DNA from: Deltaproteobacteria bacterium
GTDB lineage: Bacteria > Myxococcota_A > UBA9160 > JAJDAL01
Assembly: GCA_029261875.1 (NCBI GenBank)
Contig: JAJDAL010000019.1
Span: 1 to 62,471 of the forward strand
Reading direction: 5' to 3'
Length of the DNA: 62,471 bases
Under the pieces are notes generated by a model that was not told where the DNA came from, ran no database searches, and saw only the letters and a program-made list of their open reading frames with translations. Of the stretch, positions 9,501 to 15,848 are shown piece by piece. The stretch's first letter is position 1. Each line of letters begins with the position of its first letter. The translations under genes were made by a program, and so were the position numbers.

Positions 9501-11003
9501 GCCGTGCTCGCCTTTCGCATGGCAGCGGATTCCTCGCAGCAATCGGAACCTTGGATTAGTCGCGGCGATGTTGCGCCGGCTTCGACCCACGGCGACGGAG
9601 TTCTCGATACATCCGATGCTTTGATGATCGCGCGCGCCCTCACCGTGGATCTGGACGGCGATGGGCTGATTGGCGATATCGAGTTGGCGCATGGGGCCAG
9701 CCCCTTCCTAGCGGACACCGATGGGGACGGATTGAACGATGCCGAAGAGATTTTTCCGCCGGAAGGGCGGTTTCCCACTTCCCCGACCGAACGAGACACC
9801 GATCACGATGGCCTACTAGACACGGAGGAAATTGCGCTTGGCTCGGACGGTCGAATTAGCGACCCACTCGATCCGGATAGCGACGATGACGGCATTCTCG
9901 ACGGAGAGGATACGCAACCCAATCAAAAGATCGTTTTCTATCACGGTGACCACCTCGCGAGCACTGTACTCGAGACGAATATTCAGGGTACGGTGATTGG
10001 CCGCTACACCTACAAGCCCTACGGTGAGCTACTCGTCGAGACCGGCGACGCGCCCGATTTCGGTTTCACGGGTCAACGCTATGAAGCCGATTTTCGCATC
10101 TACGACTATGGCGCGCGCTTCTACGATCCCGCCATCGGCCGATTCCTGGGTCCCGACAGCTTTGTTCCAGAGCCCGGGGATCCCCAGAGTCTCAACCGAT
10201 ACAGCTATGTCCGCAACAACCCCCTGTCCCGCATTGACCCTGATGGGAACATTGATCGGGGCATCACAACGCGGGTCAAGAGCTACTTGAGCGACAGCTT
10301 GGGCGACAAGTTCGGCGGTTTCGTCTATGGAGCGGGCGTGGGCCTCGCATTCGGCGCAGGCGCCGCGGTTTGCATCGCTTTCGTCTATTGTGCACTGGCG
10401 GCAGGTGGAGCGGCTGCCTTTGGGGCTGGCGCTTTTCTAGGTTCTGAAATCAACAGCGGATTTGCGGGCTCGAAAGAAGCGATTTCTGCCGTTTCCGGGT
10501 CAACTCGGAGAATCGCAAGCGGAGAGGGCACATTCGACGACTACGCCGGCTTTGCCTCTCTGGCTGGCGGTGGTAGCGGCGCGGTTTCGCGCCAAGCCTT
10601 GAGGAAGGCACTATCTTCAAAAGCGGTGGAGGGGCTCAGAAGTTCCCTCTATTCTCTCGGGTCGAAGCGCGCAGGTGCCACAAGGGGAGAGACGCTTCTT
10701 CCCGATTCCTACTGGATCAACCGGAAGGCCCCGACGCAGGTCACCCCGGGCACGCGTACGGTGAACTACGAGAAGCCGAGCTCAAGGGGCGGCACGTACC
10801 ACCGAACGGATCACTACGATGAGTATGGTCGGCAGATCGGCAGGACGGACCGAACGCACCATGGCTACAAGGATCCGGACAGTCCGCAGTTCCATCCGAA
10901 TCCGCACCATCATCGGCGCGACCCGGTGACCGGTGAGGAGCTGAGGAACCCGACTACGGGAGACCGTACGTGGCCTGGACTGTTTGGTCAGGGAGGAAGA
11001 TGA
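3549..11003 (+). CDS. Giant SpvB/Rhs polymorphic toxin with TSP3 repeats
   Basis: 2484 residues from GTG 3549, where a signal peptide begins (cleavage near ANQALA, residue ~36). Order of parts: SpvB-type domain (~48-350; VPAGTGGMQPNLALTYSS); FG-GAP/VCBS repeats (~370-780; DINSDG, DFNADG, DLNGDG); a TcdB-like middle segment (~780-885); YD/Rhs repeats (~1010-1645); a hydrophobic helix then RRR (~1713-1736); a second hydrophobic stretch ending TWARA (~1746-1766); an array of calcium-type TSP3/EF-like repeats with two dockerin-like units (~1767-2126; DTDGDGLRDG, DVNDDGRLDAGDA); the Rhs core end (~2128-2231; ARFYDPAIGRF); a Gly/Ala-rich hydrophobic segment; and a variable tip (~2378-2484). Rhs proteins use the repeats as a shell and the tip as the toxin. 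The tip has TDRTHHGY and HPNPHHH, resembling small His-rich polymorphic-toxin tips; its activity is unknown. The helix-RRR plus signal-like segment suggests two fused genes. Confidence 0.9.
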   Translation: MSNRNLRIGLCGWGLVRQALTIGLCIQLVIPANQALARDDGDSTLLMERGETGLSGTGNGSSDPLTVGADGSANYSVPIRVPAGTGGMQPNLALTYSSHSSGDTWVGHGWSLGLGSIQRSTKEGVPSYGAGDVFELDGEELIPDPGVPNRYATKRESFLRIDRVGDHWEVRAKDGIVSRYGLDSNSRLDSDPQNTFAWMLVEREDPNGNGFRVVYDKDTDAGYAHPKEIRYTLRRTAAGLVSLDPADPDSVDRIVTFELEPRPDVSEKYITRFQRYLGHRLHAIEISAAGDQIRRYVFDYGQPSSDSGRSLLRAVKEYGVDWQETAASFSTRFDYHSNADSGLEGWTRVSGQWVPPDQSWFTLGDDRDGERRLVDINSDGFVDLYRREGAYLNTGDSFSSTLRGEWALPTGLGLVDSDKHSTGHVITDFNADGRPDVVRLQVIGRFQSAQSTYQQYASQHHNTGAGFQQVHSQVSPPVRTPSPSVSWNGYSFAIKTHSGSGHNPTGAGSGTAHLADLNGDGRPDIISHSVWRNLTGVFQAERSYALARRTGWFDNRMLDRFAVCGGTDDNCIHDSMSVEHSIRYVPYIVPIPVGIGRIRHLGKRFVDINGDGLDDMIVSHERNGAPGWYRTFLNNGYDFVRASDGWNAQYPFDKTTNDGSEEKGTRMVDINGDGRLDLVVAADTVPPTPNGIWLNRGHPNSAGGMWKLLDRDSHPWYDPMKGADRVAFAHSAIDASGQLVAGRDSGVRMVDLNGDGMPDIIRRHHGKGHRVYLNKGRVPDLLVRITNRQGGKTSFTYTPSTKFANTHLPQVLQVVSEVEVDSGEGVTQFRSFDYAGGLLDPTEREFRGFARVTATHGDGTAISTTYHQSTGLGGLPITREVRDGNGNLWRTTEFEYVDDDTAPFTRLEKARTVHEYDGESTESPRTTRTELEYGDFGNLVRTTLKGDLDHPDRIGETIYTQPNLTAYIVDRVAQQRAVDATGTVLAETWLYYDDLPGLRQEPTQGRLTRLVRWLDQGGQDPVTLYRYDAYGNRISETDPRGFLSETDFDPVFHTFPVESRNGLDPPHVSRAEYSDASCSVAIPVAMGLAHVEIDANGNIARTCYDGFGRPTLEVATGNLARTTIVYDDTVGAVTVKTCERVNGEDTTCDSASGGATRDTLDHLDGLGRIVRSETDGPHGRTIEVLTEYDSRGREFRKSLPFFAGDEPAFSETHYDSLDRVSKLIEPGGRTTTTKYSRGTATGIDANGNRREDDVNPFGELEETREFPDGPEGPSVATRFRYDFAGNLIRVERVLPGPGESPVPPTVITHDSLGRRISIDDPDTGLTTFTYNGNDYVETETNALGTTKHFRYDAIDRLTRSWMAPNIPLEIVRTYDEGGADANANGRMTSVSDDSGTHRFAHDEMGRVSEEVHVIDGKRFSFRQSFDQLGQIRASVFPASGPEEAIVVNDYDDDGYLVRVQDFQESITYVNDVHLDSQGRVVALRTGDGVITKERYDPATNFLRDIEVRRGSDLLEQLDYAFDDAGRVREIVDVRQADRSRSFTYDALNRLASATGPFGPSLSPANLEYGYDRYGNLTEKDGIARRYGENGFGPHALTSIGDSSLVYDETGNLVEFGSRRYVWNARGQLSAVLDGERSASYVYDYNGRRIKAVGSSGETRYFVGTSLEWDGEKATIHVFAADRRVASRRFDYTPPTEVAQAAPVETIRAPLPALGTIALGPPLLLVAFLGLTVVRRRETGLRTHSATAVLSLVSFWLALTMPTWARANRDTDRDGLPDADEYAYYHSDPLVFDSDGDGHSDGQEVAVGSCPGDAASIPPPQLGTWAAAGNSSLTLDHLSDAGVTSGATLVGRMGFGFARRNLAGIGFSGLSSEDLDGDGICNAVDDDVDGDGVINALDPDDDNDGLTDQLEFIFGTQPYNPDTDGDGLRDGAETQLGTNPLLADSDGDGVSDLHDAVPLDGNETSTVLLLAKGDVNDDGRLDAGDAVLAFRMAADSSQQSEPWISRGDVAPASTHGDGVLDTSDALMIARALTVDLDGDGLIGDIELAHGASPFLADTDGDGLNDAEEIFPPEGRFPTSPTERDTDHDGLLDTEEIALGSDGRISDPLDPDSDDDGILDGEDTQPNQKIVFYHGDHLASTVLETNIQGTVIGRYTYKPYGELLVETGDAPDFGFTGQRYEADFRIYDYGARFYDPAIGRFLGPDSFVPEPGDPQSLNRYSYVRNNPLSRIDPDGNIDRGITTRVKSYLSDSLGDKFGGFVYGAGVGLAFGAGAAVCIAFVYCALAAGGAAAFGAGAFLGSEINSGFAGSKEAISAVSGSTRRIASGEGTFDDYAGFASLAGGGSGAVSRQALRKALSSKAVEGLRSSLYSLGSKRAGATRGETLLPDSYWINRKAPTQVTPGTRTVNYEKPSSRGGTYHRTDHYDEYGRQIGRTDRTHHGYKDPDSPQFHPNPHHHRRDPVTGEELRNPTTGDRTWPGLFGQGGR

Positions 11004-11004
11004 A

Positions 11005-11502
11005 GTGCCCCCCGGCCTCGTAATTCTCTTTGCGATTCTCGACTCCGGCTTCTGGTGTTGGGAGAGGGTCGCCTCGTGGGCCGATGTGCTGCTGCAAGAC
11101 ACGAACCAACCGCAGAGCTGGTTGATCGAGCTGAGCATGGCTGGGTCGCTTCCGGCTGCTCTTGAGGTTGTGAGGGGAGAGCTGGCGCGACGGCAGCTCG
11201 TGTTGCCGCCGGAAGTCGGAGCGTTGCTTGCCGGGTTCGTGTACTGCGCTTTCGAAGACGGCAAGGTTGATTCGAGTCGGATGGTGAAGGAGCTCGTTGA
11301 CTGCTGCGACGCGTACGACGTGTCAGGAATAGCTCTCAGTGAGCTCCGAGACCTCGAAGCTCCTGAGGGCAGCATGGAGCGGGTGCGCTGTGAGTCTCTG
11401 CGAGAATCAATGCATGCTCTGGCCGCGACTAGCAGGAGTTGCGCCAGCTATCTGGAGAGCGATGACCTGCGGAGGCGTGAGCCAAATCTGATTGAGCAGT
11501 AA
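11005..11502 (+). CDS. Candidate immunity protein for the Rhs tip
   Basis: 165 residues. GTG 11005 is chosen because GGGAGGAAG lies 6 nt upstream, inside the end of the toxin gene, and the gap to the toxin stop is 1 bp; a longer TTG start at 10984 would overlap the toxin. The protein is acidic, has no signal peptide, and is mostly helical. A pattern near the N-terminus (WCWERVASWADVLL, then WLIELSMAG) recalls small cytosolic proteins found after polymorphic-toxin genes. Position directly after a variable Rhs tip, coupling, size and charge are the standard signature of an immunity gene. The family itself is not recognised. It would protect the cell or its kin from the 3549-11003 tip (inference). 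Confidence 0.65.
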   Translation: MPPGLVILFAILDSGFWCWERVASWADVLLQDTNQPQSWLIELSMAGSLPAALEVVRGELARRQLVLPPEVGALLAGFVYCAFEDGKVDSSRMVKELVDCCDAYDVSGIALSELRDLEAPEGSMERVRCESLRESMHALAATSRSCASYLESDDLRRREPNLIEQ

Positions 11503-11760
11503 CCACAGGGGGCGGGACCGCGCGCAGTTCATAAGAACTCTCTCGACTATGTTGGCGAGCCCCATGTCTATCGAGTCAGAGGTCCCGATGGTAAGCCCAA
11601 GGTGTTCGGGTTCGAGACGGAGCCTCAATTCGGGCCGAGCAGCAAGCACACCGACTCACCGGCGAGACCGAAGACGTGTACACGGGCCGATATCAGACGA
11701 ACCTTCTCCGACAAGGCCTCTGCTCGAAGAGAGACTGCAGTACGCGAGGGACCGGACAAG
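11503..11760 (+). pseudogene. Frameshifted remnant of a second Rhs/CDI toxin tip
   Basis: Translated pieces in two frames line up into one known toxin-tip pattern: DYVGEPHVYRVRGPDGK (frame 1, about 11536-11595), then AQGVRVRDGASIRAEQQA (frame 3, from 11595), then DIRRTFSDKASAR (frame 1, about 11689-11727). The pattern HVYxIRxPDG...KxGESAQGxRxRDGxSxRAEQQ...EIRxTFxDKASAR is familiar from C-termini of Rhs and CdiA proteins and resembles a GIY-YIG/URI-like nuclease fold (from memory of the family). A small deletion after PDGK and a second frameshift break it. Such displaced tips downstream of an active tip and immunity gene are common at Rhs loci. From 11760 to 12091 only short frames are seen, possibly further debris. 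Confidence 0.65.
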
Positions 11761-12091
11761 GGCCGTGGTCGAAGAAGCACTGAAGGAGGTCCGGGAGGCG
11801 CTCCCATCGACTGGCAGGACCCAGTCTTGGTGCTTTCCGGCAAAGAATGGAACCTGAGCTGCAGCTGCGCTTGGCGGGTCTCCAGAGAGGGCGTCTTGCT
11901 CTTCGGATGCTGGGATCGGGAGGCAGGGGGCGGATCGGCGGGAGGCGGATCCGCGAGTCCCGACGCCCCGCGGTTCGCAAGGAGAGTGGATATAGCCGGG
12001 GCGGGCGAAGGCACGAGCCCCATAGCAAGTTACACGATGAGAAGTGGAGTCGGGACGCGACACGGTCTAGCTCGTACGTTCCACATCGCGA

Positions 12092-13081
12092 CTACCGGAT
12101 TGGGCCGATGGGGTCGTAGTTCCAGGGCACGCTCACCGGTTCTCCGTCAAGCGTGTAGAACGAGCTCGTGGCAGCGTGCCAGGTGAAGTCGCTGGGGTCG
12201 ACGACGTGCTCCCAGTGCGGATCCCTCTGCTGGAAGACGACCGCGAGGACCAACTGCGATTCCGGGTGGGGGTTGACGTAATGGATCCGCAGGCGATCGG
12301 GTGGTTCGAGCTCATAGTCCGCAAAGATGCGGTGTCCGGCGATGTCGTCCACGAAGACCCCTTCGATCGTGGCCTTCTCGACGGGGTAGCTGAGCTCGAT
12401 CGTCGCAGCAGCGGGCGGACCGACTCCGTTCCCGAATACGGGAAGGCGAACCAGGAGCTTCGGGAGAGGAAGCGTTGCAGTGATGCCTTCCAGCACCTCG
12501 TCGCTGAATACATCAGAACCTATTCCATACTGCGATCCGGCGAGTTCTGTAAAGGCTTCGACGCAGTCCTCGTCGCGCTCGACGTGGATGTGGCGCAACT
12601 CGTTTTCCGTCAGAGCGGATGTGGCGAGCGTCTCGAACGTGTCGGGACCAACCTGGACCCGGTTGAATGCGGAAATATCGTAGTGGCCTGAGAGCACCTC
12701 ACACGGGATGTCCACGACCGCGAGGACTTGGTGCATGCGAACGAAACCGCCCAACGGGACGCCCCAAAGGCCGTCCAGGCCGGCTCGGCTGGCTGGATCG
12801 GGTACGGTCCGAGTGACAAGGCGCGTGCCGAGTTCGTAGGTAGATGTTTCGTCCGAAAGGGTGAAAACGAGCTTTCCACGCTGATCGTTGAGGCCAACGA
12901 AGTCGCTGCCATAGCCGATGTGTTCGGTGACGTCGCCCTCGCCGCCGATGGCGAGAGCGAATGAGGTTCCCGACTTGGCAACCATCGGAACCGGCGCCGA
13001 ACCGCAGGCGGCCACCAGGAACGATCCTGAAGCGATCCAGAGAGAGAGGCAGGGAACGAGGTGACGGCGCCGAGTTAGCAT
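12092..13081 (-). CDS. Predicted lipoprotein of unknown function
   Basis: 329 residues. ATG 13081 is chosen because AGGGAGG lies 5 nt upstream and a lipoprotein signal follows (SLWIASGSFLVAAC, lipobox Cys ~26). The mature protein is beta-rich and acidic, with two further Cys (DIPCEVL, DEDCVEA) that may pair. The C-terminal ~100 residues (ATIELSYPVEKATIEGVFV, DRLRIHYVNPHPES) read like an immunoglobulin-like or jelly-roll domain. No catalytic motif and no named family are recognised. It is transcribed toward the Rhs locus and ends in degenerate toxin debris. It lies inside the interval bounded by the tRNA-Ala fragments and so is probably island cargo. Confidence 0.7.
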   Translation of the reverse strand: MLTRRRHLVPCLSLWIASGSFLVAACGSAPVPMVAKSGTSFALAIGGEGDVTEHIGYGSDFVGLNDQRGKLVFTLSDETSTYELGTRLVTRTVPDPASRAGLDGLWGVPLGGFVRMHQVLAVVDIPCEVLSGHYDISAFNRVQVGPDTFETLATSALTENELRHIHVERDEDCVEAFTELAGSQYGIGSDVFSDEVLEGITATLPLPKLLVRLPVFGNGVGPPAAATIELSYPVEKATIEGVFVDDIAGHRIFADYELEPPDRLRIHYVNPHPESQLVLAVVFQQRDPHWEHVVDPSDFTWHAATSSFYTLDGEPVSVPWNYDPIGPIR

Positions 13082-13361
13082 GAGCGCCTCCCTGCGAACG
13101 TGATGGCGTGCCTCGAGGTCAGCAGCAGTGTTACGTTGCGTTGGTTTCTGCGTCGCGAGAATCGGCACACGAAGCTCCTAGTGTCGTTCGGCTCTGATTT
13201 ACGAACCGTTACATACGAACCCCGGTGTGATCAACTGCGAATCGAAGCAGCGGTAGACGAAATGGGTTCGTAAATGGCCGAAAGTGTCGAAAGGTGAAGC
13301 GCGTTGGGTTTTGGTGAACCTGGCAACGCGAATCGAGCTTTAGGGCGCCAATTGCAGAGAC
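13082..13361. other. Intergenic, no gene seen
   Basis: Upstream region of the minus-strand lipoprotein. It presumably carries that gene's promoter; no clear promoter or RNA is recognised. Confidence 0.35.
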
Positions 13362-13387
13362 GGGGTTGGCGTCTGAACGCTAACCCC
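13362..13387. repeat. Hairpin beside the second tRNA fragment
   Basis: Inverted repeat GGGGTTGGCG-tctgaa-CGCTAACCCC with one G-T pair, 10 bp before the tRNA-Ala fragment at 13398. It stands where the other copies have their terminator-like hairpin but lacks a T-run, so its ability to terminate is doubtful. Confidence 0.5.
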
Positions 13388-13397
13388 GCAAGAAGTT

Positions 13398-13442
13398 TGG
13401 TGGAGCTGGGGGGGATCGAACCCCCGACCCCAAGACTGCCAG
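13398..13442 (-). repeat. Second tRNA-Ala 3'-half fragment (att-like scar)
   Basis: 45 bp identical to the 3' half of the tRNA-Ala at 14529-14573 and to 2115-2159, in the same orientation. It bounds an 11.3-kb interval (to 2115) carrying the Rhs locus and a 1.1-kb interval (to 14529) carrying one lipoprotein gene. Confidence 0.8.
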
Positions 13443-13551
13443 TACTCCCGAAGCGCCTGAGATAACGCGTACTTACACGAGAAGCCTGGTCAGGGGCGGT
13501 CATAGGCGGTCAGGAGCGGTCAGCGTGACGGCCCCGCGGCCCTGGGCGGCC
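13443..13551. repeat. Second element-end repeat with phased GGTCA motifs
   Basis: Matches 2160-2268. GGTCA occurs at 13488, 13498, 13508 and 13518, again a strict 10-bp period and again starting 45 bp past the tRNA fragment. Bases between the motifs differ from the other copy while the spacing is kept, which suggests the spacing matters. Confidence 0.7.
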
Positions 13552-13779
13552 CCCAGAAGGCTGAGTCTTTTCGGTTCGCCTGCCACCCATGGGTCCCGGA
13601 AGTGTGAATCGCTCTACCCACTCCAGCAATGAATCGAAGGAAGACAACTTGACCTCTCACGATCGGAACAACAGCGCCGTTCGTAGCGAAATTTCGTGAA
13701 GTTGCGTTCGGGCTGCGTGCAGGATGACGTTGGCGCGCGGTTTGCTTTTCTCCGGCCTACCCATTGATTGGAGAAAATC

Positions 13780-14280
13780 ATGTCTCTACGCGTATTGCGG
13801 CCTGGATTGATCGGCGCCCTTCTACTAACCCTCACCGGCTGTTGGATCGAGGATACGAAGTTTGTAATCGACGAATTCGGATTTCAGCACCCGTTCTATG
13901 CATCGAACAGCTTTTCGGGGCACGGATTTCTCGATGCTGACGAACCCGCCGACACCTGGGAAATCAAATTTAATCGGTTTGTAGACACACCAGATGACTT
14001 CTACTTGTGGCTGAGTAAGGACGCTTCCGTGACGCTTGCTGTCGCTGTGGCTTATGGTGGGACTCCAGTCCCCTGGGAGTCGGGTGCCCAAGTCGCCGAG
14101 ATTGAGTGCGATGAGTTCTCCGAAGAATACAGCTCAACCCTAGATGCCTGTTACTACTCGAATTTGTGGATGTCGGATAGAGGTTTCCCGCCTGTAGAGG
14201 ATATTGTGCAGGGAACGGTGCAGTTGTACAGCACGGACTCTGCGGAGTACTACTTCCTACTAGCTCCCGCGTCAGAGTGA
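13780..14280 (+). CDS. Small predicted lipoprotein
   Basis: 166 residues. ATG 13780 follows GGAG by 6-8 nt; the in-frame TTG at 13768 is part of that ribosome site. The signal is GLIGALLLTLTGCW with lipobox Cys ~21. The mature part is acidic and rich in Tyr, Trp and Phe (DDFYLWLSKD, CYYSNLWMSD), with Cys residues at ECDEF and DACYY. No known family is recognised. It is the only gene in the 1.1-kb interval between the second tRNA-Ala fragment and the intact tRNA, so it may be the cargo of a very small integrated unit. Confidence 0.65.
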   Translation: MSLRVLRPGLIGALLLTLTGCWIEDTKFVIDEFGFQHPFYASNSFSGHGFLDADEPADTWEIKFNRFVDTPDDFYLWLSKDASVTLAVAVAYGGTPVPWESGAQVAEIECDEFSEEYSSTLDACYYSNLWMSDRGFPPVEDIVQGTVQLYSTDSAEYYFLLAPASE

Positions 14281-14366
14281 TCGGCGAAGGTCCAGTTTTC
14301 CCAGCAACGGTGCCGGTCGTTGACGCGCTCAGCAGGACTCGAACCTGTGCCCCTCCTCAACCAAAA

Positions 14367-14397
14367 CGCGGGATCAGCCCGGTCGGCTGACCCCGCG
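14367..14397 (-). terminator. Terminator-like hairpin downstream of tRNA-Ala
   Basis: Read on the minus strand: CGCGGGG-TCAGCC, loop, GGCTGA-TCCCGCG, then TTTTGG. The arms pair nearly perfectly. It lies about 130 bp past the tRNA 3' end, and a related copy sits 7 bp past the fragment at 2115, so the sequence between tRNA and terminator here looks inserted. Confidence 0.55.
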
Positions 14398-14416
14398 AAG
14401 AGGAGCGAAAGAGTGA

Positions 14417-14503
14417 GGACCGCGCTGCGCACGGTCCCAAGCCTTCTTGTCGCTAATCGCTGAGGGGATGAAGGGTGGGCGACGGTGCTCCGCACCGTCC
14501 CAC
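14417..14503. repeat. Pair of tight hairpins
   Basis: The first is GGACCG-CGC...GCG-CGGTCC at 14417-14437. The second is GACGGTGC-tcc-GCACCGTC at 14481-14499, extendable by GTGGG/CCCAC. Both resemble the 3-nt-loop hairpins at 658 and 1823 and may be a small mobile-type palindrome family of this genome. Confidence 0.5.
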
Positions 14504-14528
14504 GTCTTCTGACCCCTGGCGGTATTGT

Positions 14529-14604
14529 TGGTGGAGCTGGGGGGGATCGAACCCCCGACCCCAAGACTGCCAGCCTTGTGCTCTCCCAGCTGAGCTACAG
14601 CCCC
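14529..14604 (-). tRNA. tRNA-Ala (anticodon GGC)
   Basis: 76 nt with encoded CCA. Acceptor GGGGCTG pairs with CAGCTCC (one G-T). The D arm is GCTC...GAGC, the anticodon stem CAAGG/TCTTG encloses loop CTGGCAG with anticodon GGC at the expected place, and the T arm is GGGGG-TTCGATC-CCCCC. It is the intact source of the 45-bp fragments at 13398 and 2115, on its downstream side. Confidence 0.95.
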
Positions 14605-14738
14605 CACCGGACGCGCGAAATTACCGCTGGCGGTGGTGACTGTCAAAAGGGTGGGGTGGGGCGTTCGAATTGGGGGCGGAAATCGCTTCTCAGCGGTGAT
14701 CCGGGCTCTTCGCTATTTACCGTCCGTGCCGGCCGCGA

Positions 14739-15848
14739 ATGTCCCTCGTTAGCTTTTTCCGGCCTGAGCCGTCGCGGCCGGGGCAGGAACGGACCGAATC
14801 GCTCGATGGGCTGCGGGGGGTGGCGGTCCTGTTGGTCCTGCTCAGCCACCTCAGCAACGCGGGGTTCGATCTTCACGCAGGGCTGCGGTTCCGGGGCGCC
14901 GGGAAACCCGGTGTCTTTCTCTTCTTCGTACTGAGCGGGTTTCTCCTGACGCGCCAGTTCTTGCAAGGGGACCGCGAGCGCGTCTTCTCGAGAGCGGTTT
15001 GGCTCGACTACGCGCGCAAGCGCGCTCTGCGCATTCTGCCCTTGTTCGCGGTTGCGCTGCTGACGAGCGCGCTCGTTTCCCAATACGTCTATGCGGATTT
15101 CGAGATTCCACTGACCTGGTCCGAGGTGGGCGCGCATCTGCGATTGCAGCAGGGCAAGAGTATTTTTTGGACGATTCCCGTCGAAGTGAAATATTACGCC
15201 TGCCTTCCGCTCGTCGTGCTCGTGATGCGCGGATTGTTTCGGAGTCGGCTGCTGCTTTGTTCGGTCGTCCTGCTGGGCGTTCTCGTGTTTCTGGAGCTGG
15301 CTTCGCCGGCAGCGGAATCCGACCTCAACGGAATCAGACTCGCTCCCTACCTGCCGATTTTTCTGACCGGATCCCTTTCCGCACTTTTATACGGAAAGCT
15401 CGAAGCAGCGCGGTTTGCGCGCAGCCGCGGGTTCCGGGCCGGTTCCGAGGGGGCCGCGATCCTCTTGTTCGCGGGGGTTCTACTCACGATCCCGGACATC
15501 TACAACCGAATTTTCGACGTGCCGGTACTCGGGACACATTTTCACCGGGACTATGGGCTCTACGCTGGCCTTTGGTCCCTGTTTCTCGTAACGCAGTTGT
15601 TGGGGACGGGGAGGATCCGGTCGATCCTGAGTGCAGCGCCTTTGCGCTTTCTCGGGAACATCAGTTTCAGCGTGTATCTCTGGCACTATCCGATCATTCC
15701 CTGGGTCAAGCACGACCTTCCGGTGGCCGACGTCGCGCAGTTCCCGCTGATCGCAATCCTGGTGCTCTCGATCTCGACGCTGACCTATCACGGCATCGAG
15801 AAACCCTTCATTCGCTGGGGACGCAATTGGGATCCGAAGGAACGCTAG
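14739..15848 (+). CDS. Acyltransferase 3 family (OafA/YrhL-like) membrane protein
   Basis: 369 residues, about ten membrane helices. The family's opening motif DGLRGVAVLLVLLSH (residues ~23-37) ends in the conserved catalytic His; FWTIPVEVKYY (~143) matches the family FWSLSVE-type motif; YLWHYPI (~320) is the usual late signature. Members transfer acetyl or other acyl groups to exported sugars or lipids across the inner membrane. No SGNH domain is fused, unlike some OafA proteins. It is monocistronic, and its stop overlaps the stop of the converging deacylase gene within CTAG. Substrate unknown; the glycan locus starting at 38468 is a possible but distant client. Confidence 0.88.
   Translation: MSLVSFFRPEPSRPGQERTESLDGLRGVAVLLVLLSHLSNAGFDLHAGLRFRGAGKPGVFLFFVLSGFLLTRQFLQGDRERVFSRAVWLDYARKRALRILPLFAVALLTSALVSQYVYADFEIPLTWSEVGAHLRLQQGKSIFWTIPVEVKYYACLPLVVLVMRGLFRSRLLLCSVVLLGVLVFLELASPAAESDLNGIRLAPYLPIFLTGSLSALLYGKLEAARFARSRGFRAGSEGAAILLFAGVLLTIPDIYNRIFDVPVLGTHFHRDYGLYAGLWSLFLVTQLLGTGRIRSILSAAPLRFLGNISFSVYLWHYPIIPWVKHDLPVADVAQFPLIAILVLSISTLTYHGIEKPFIRWGRNWDPKER

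Noticed and set aside
8848..9925. DNA tandem repeat in the Rhs gene
   Set aside because: The GATGGCGATGG-like recurrences code for TSP3 calcium-binding repeats and are not a separate element.
1..14604. Integrase or transposase gene for the island
   Set aside because: No tyrosine or serine recombinase motif and no IS inverted repeats with a transposase could be found; mobilisation in trans or loss is assumed.
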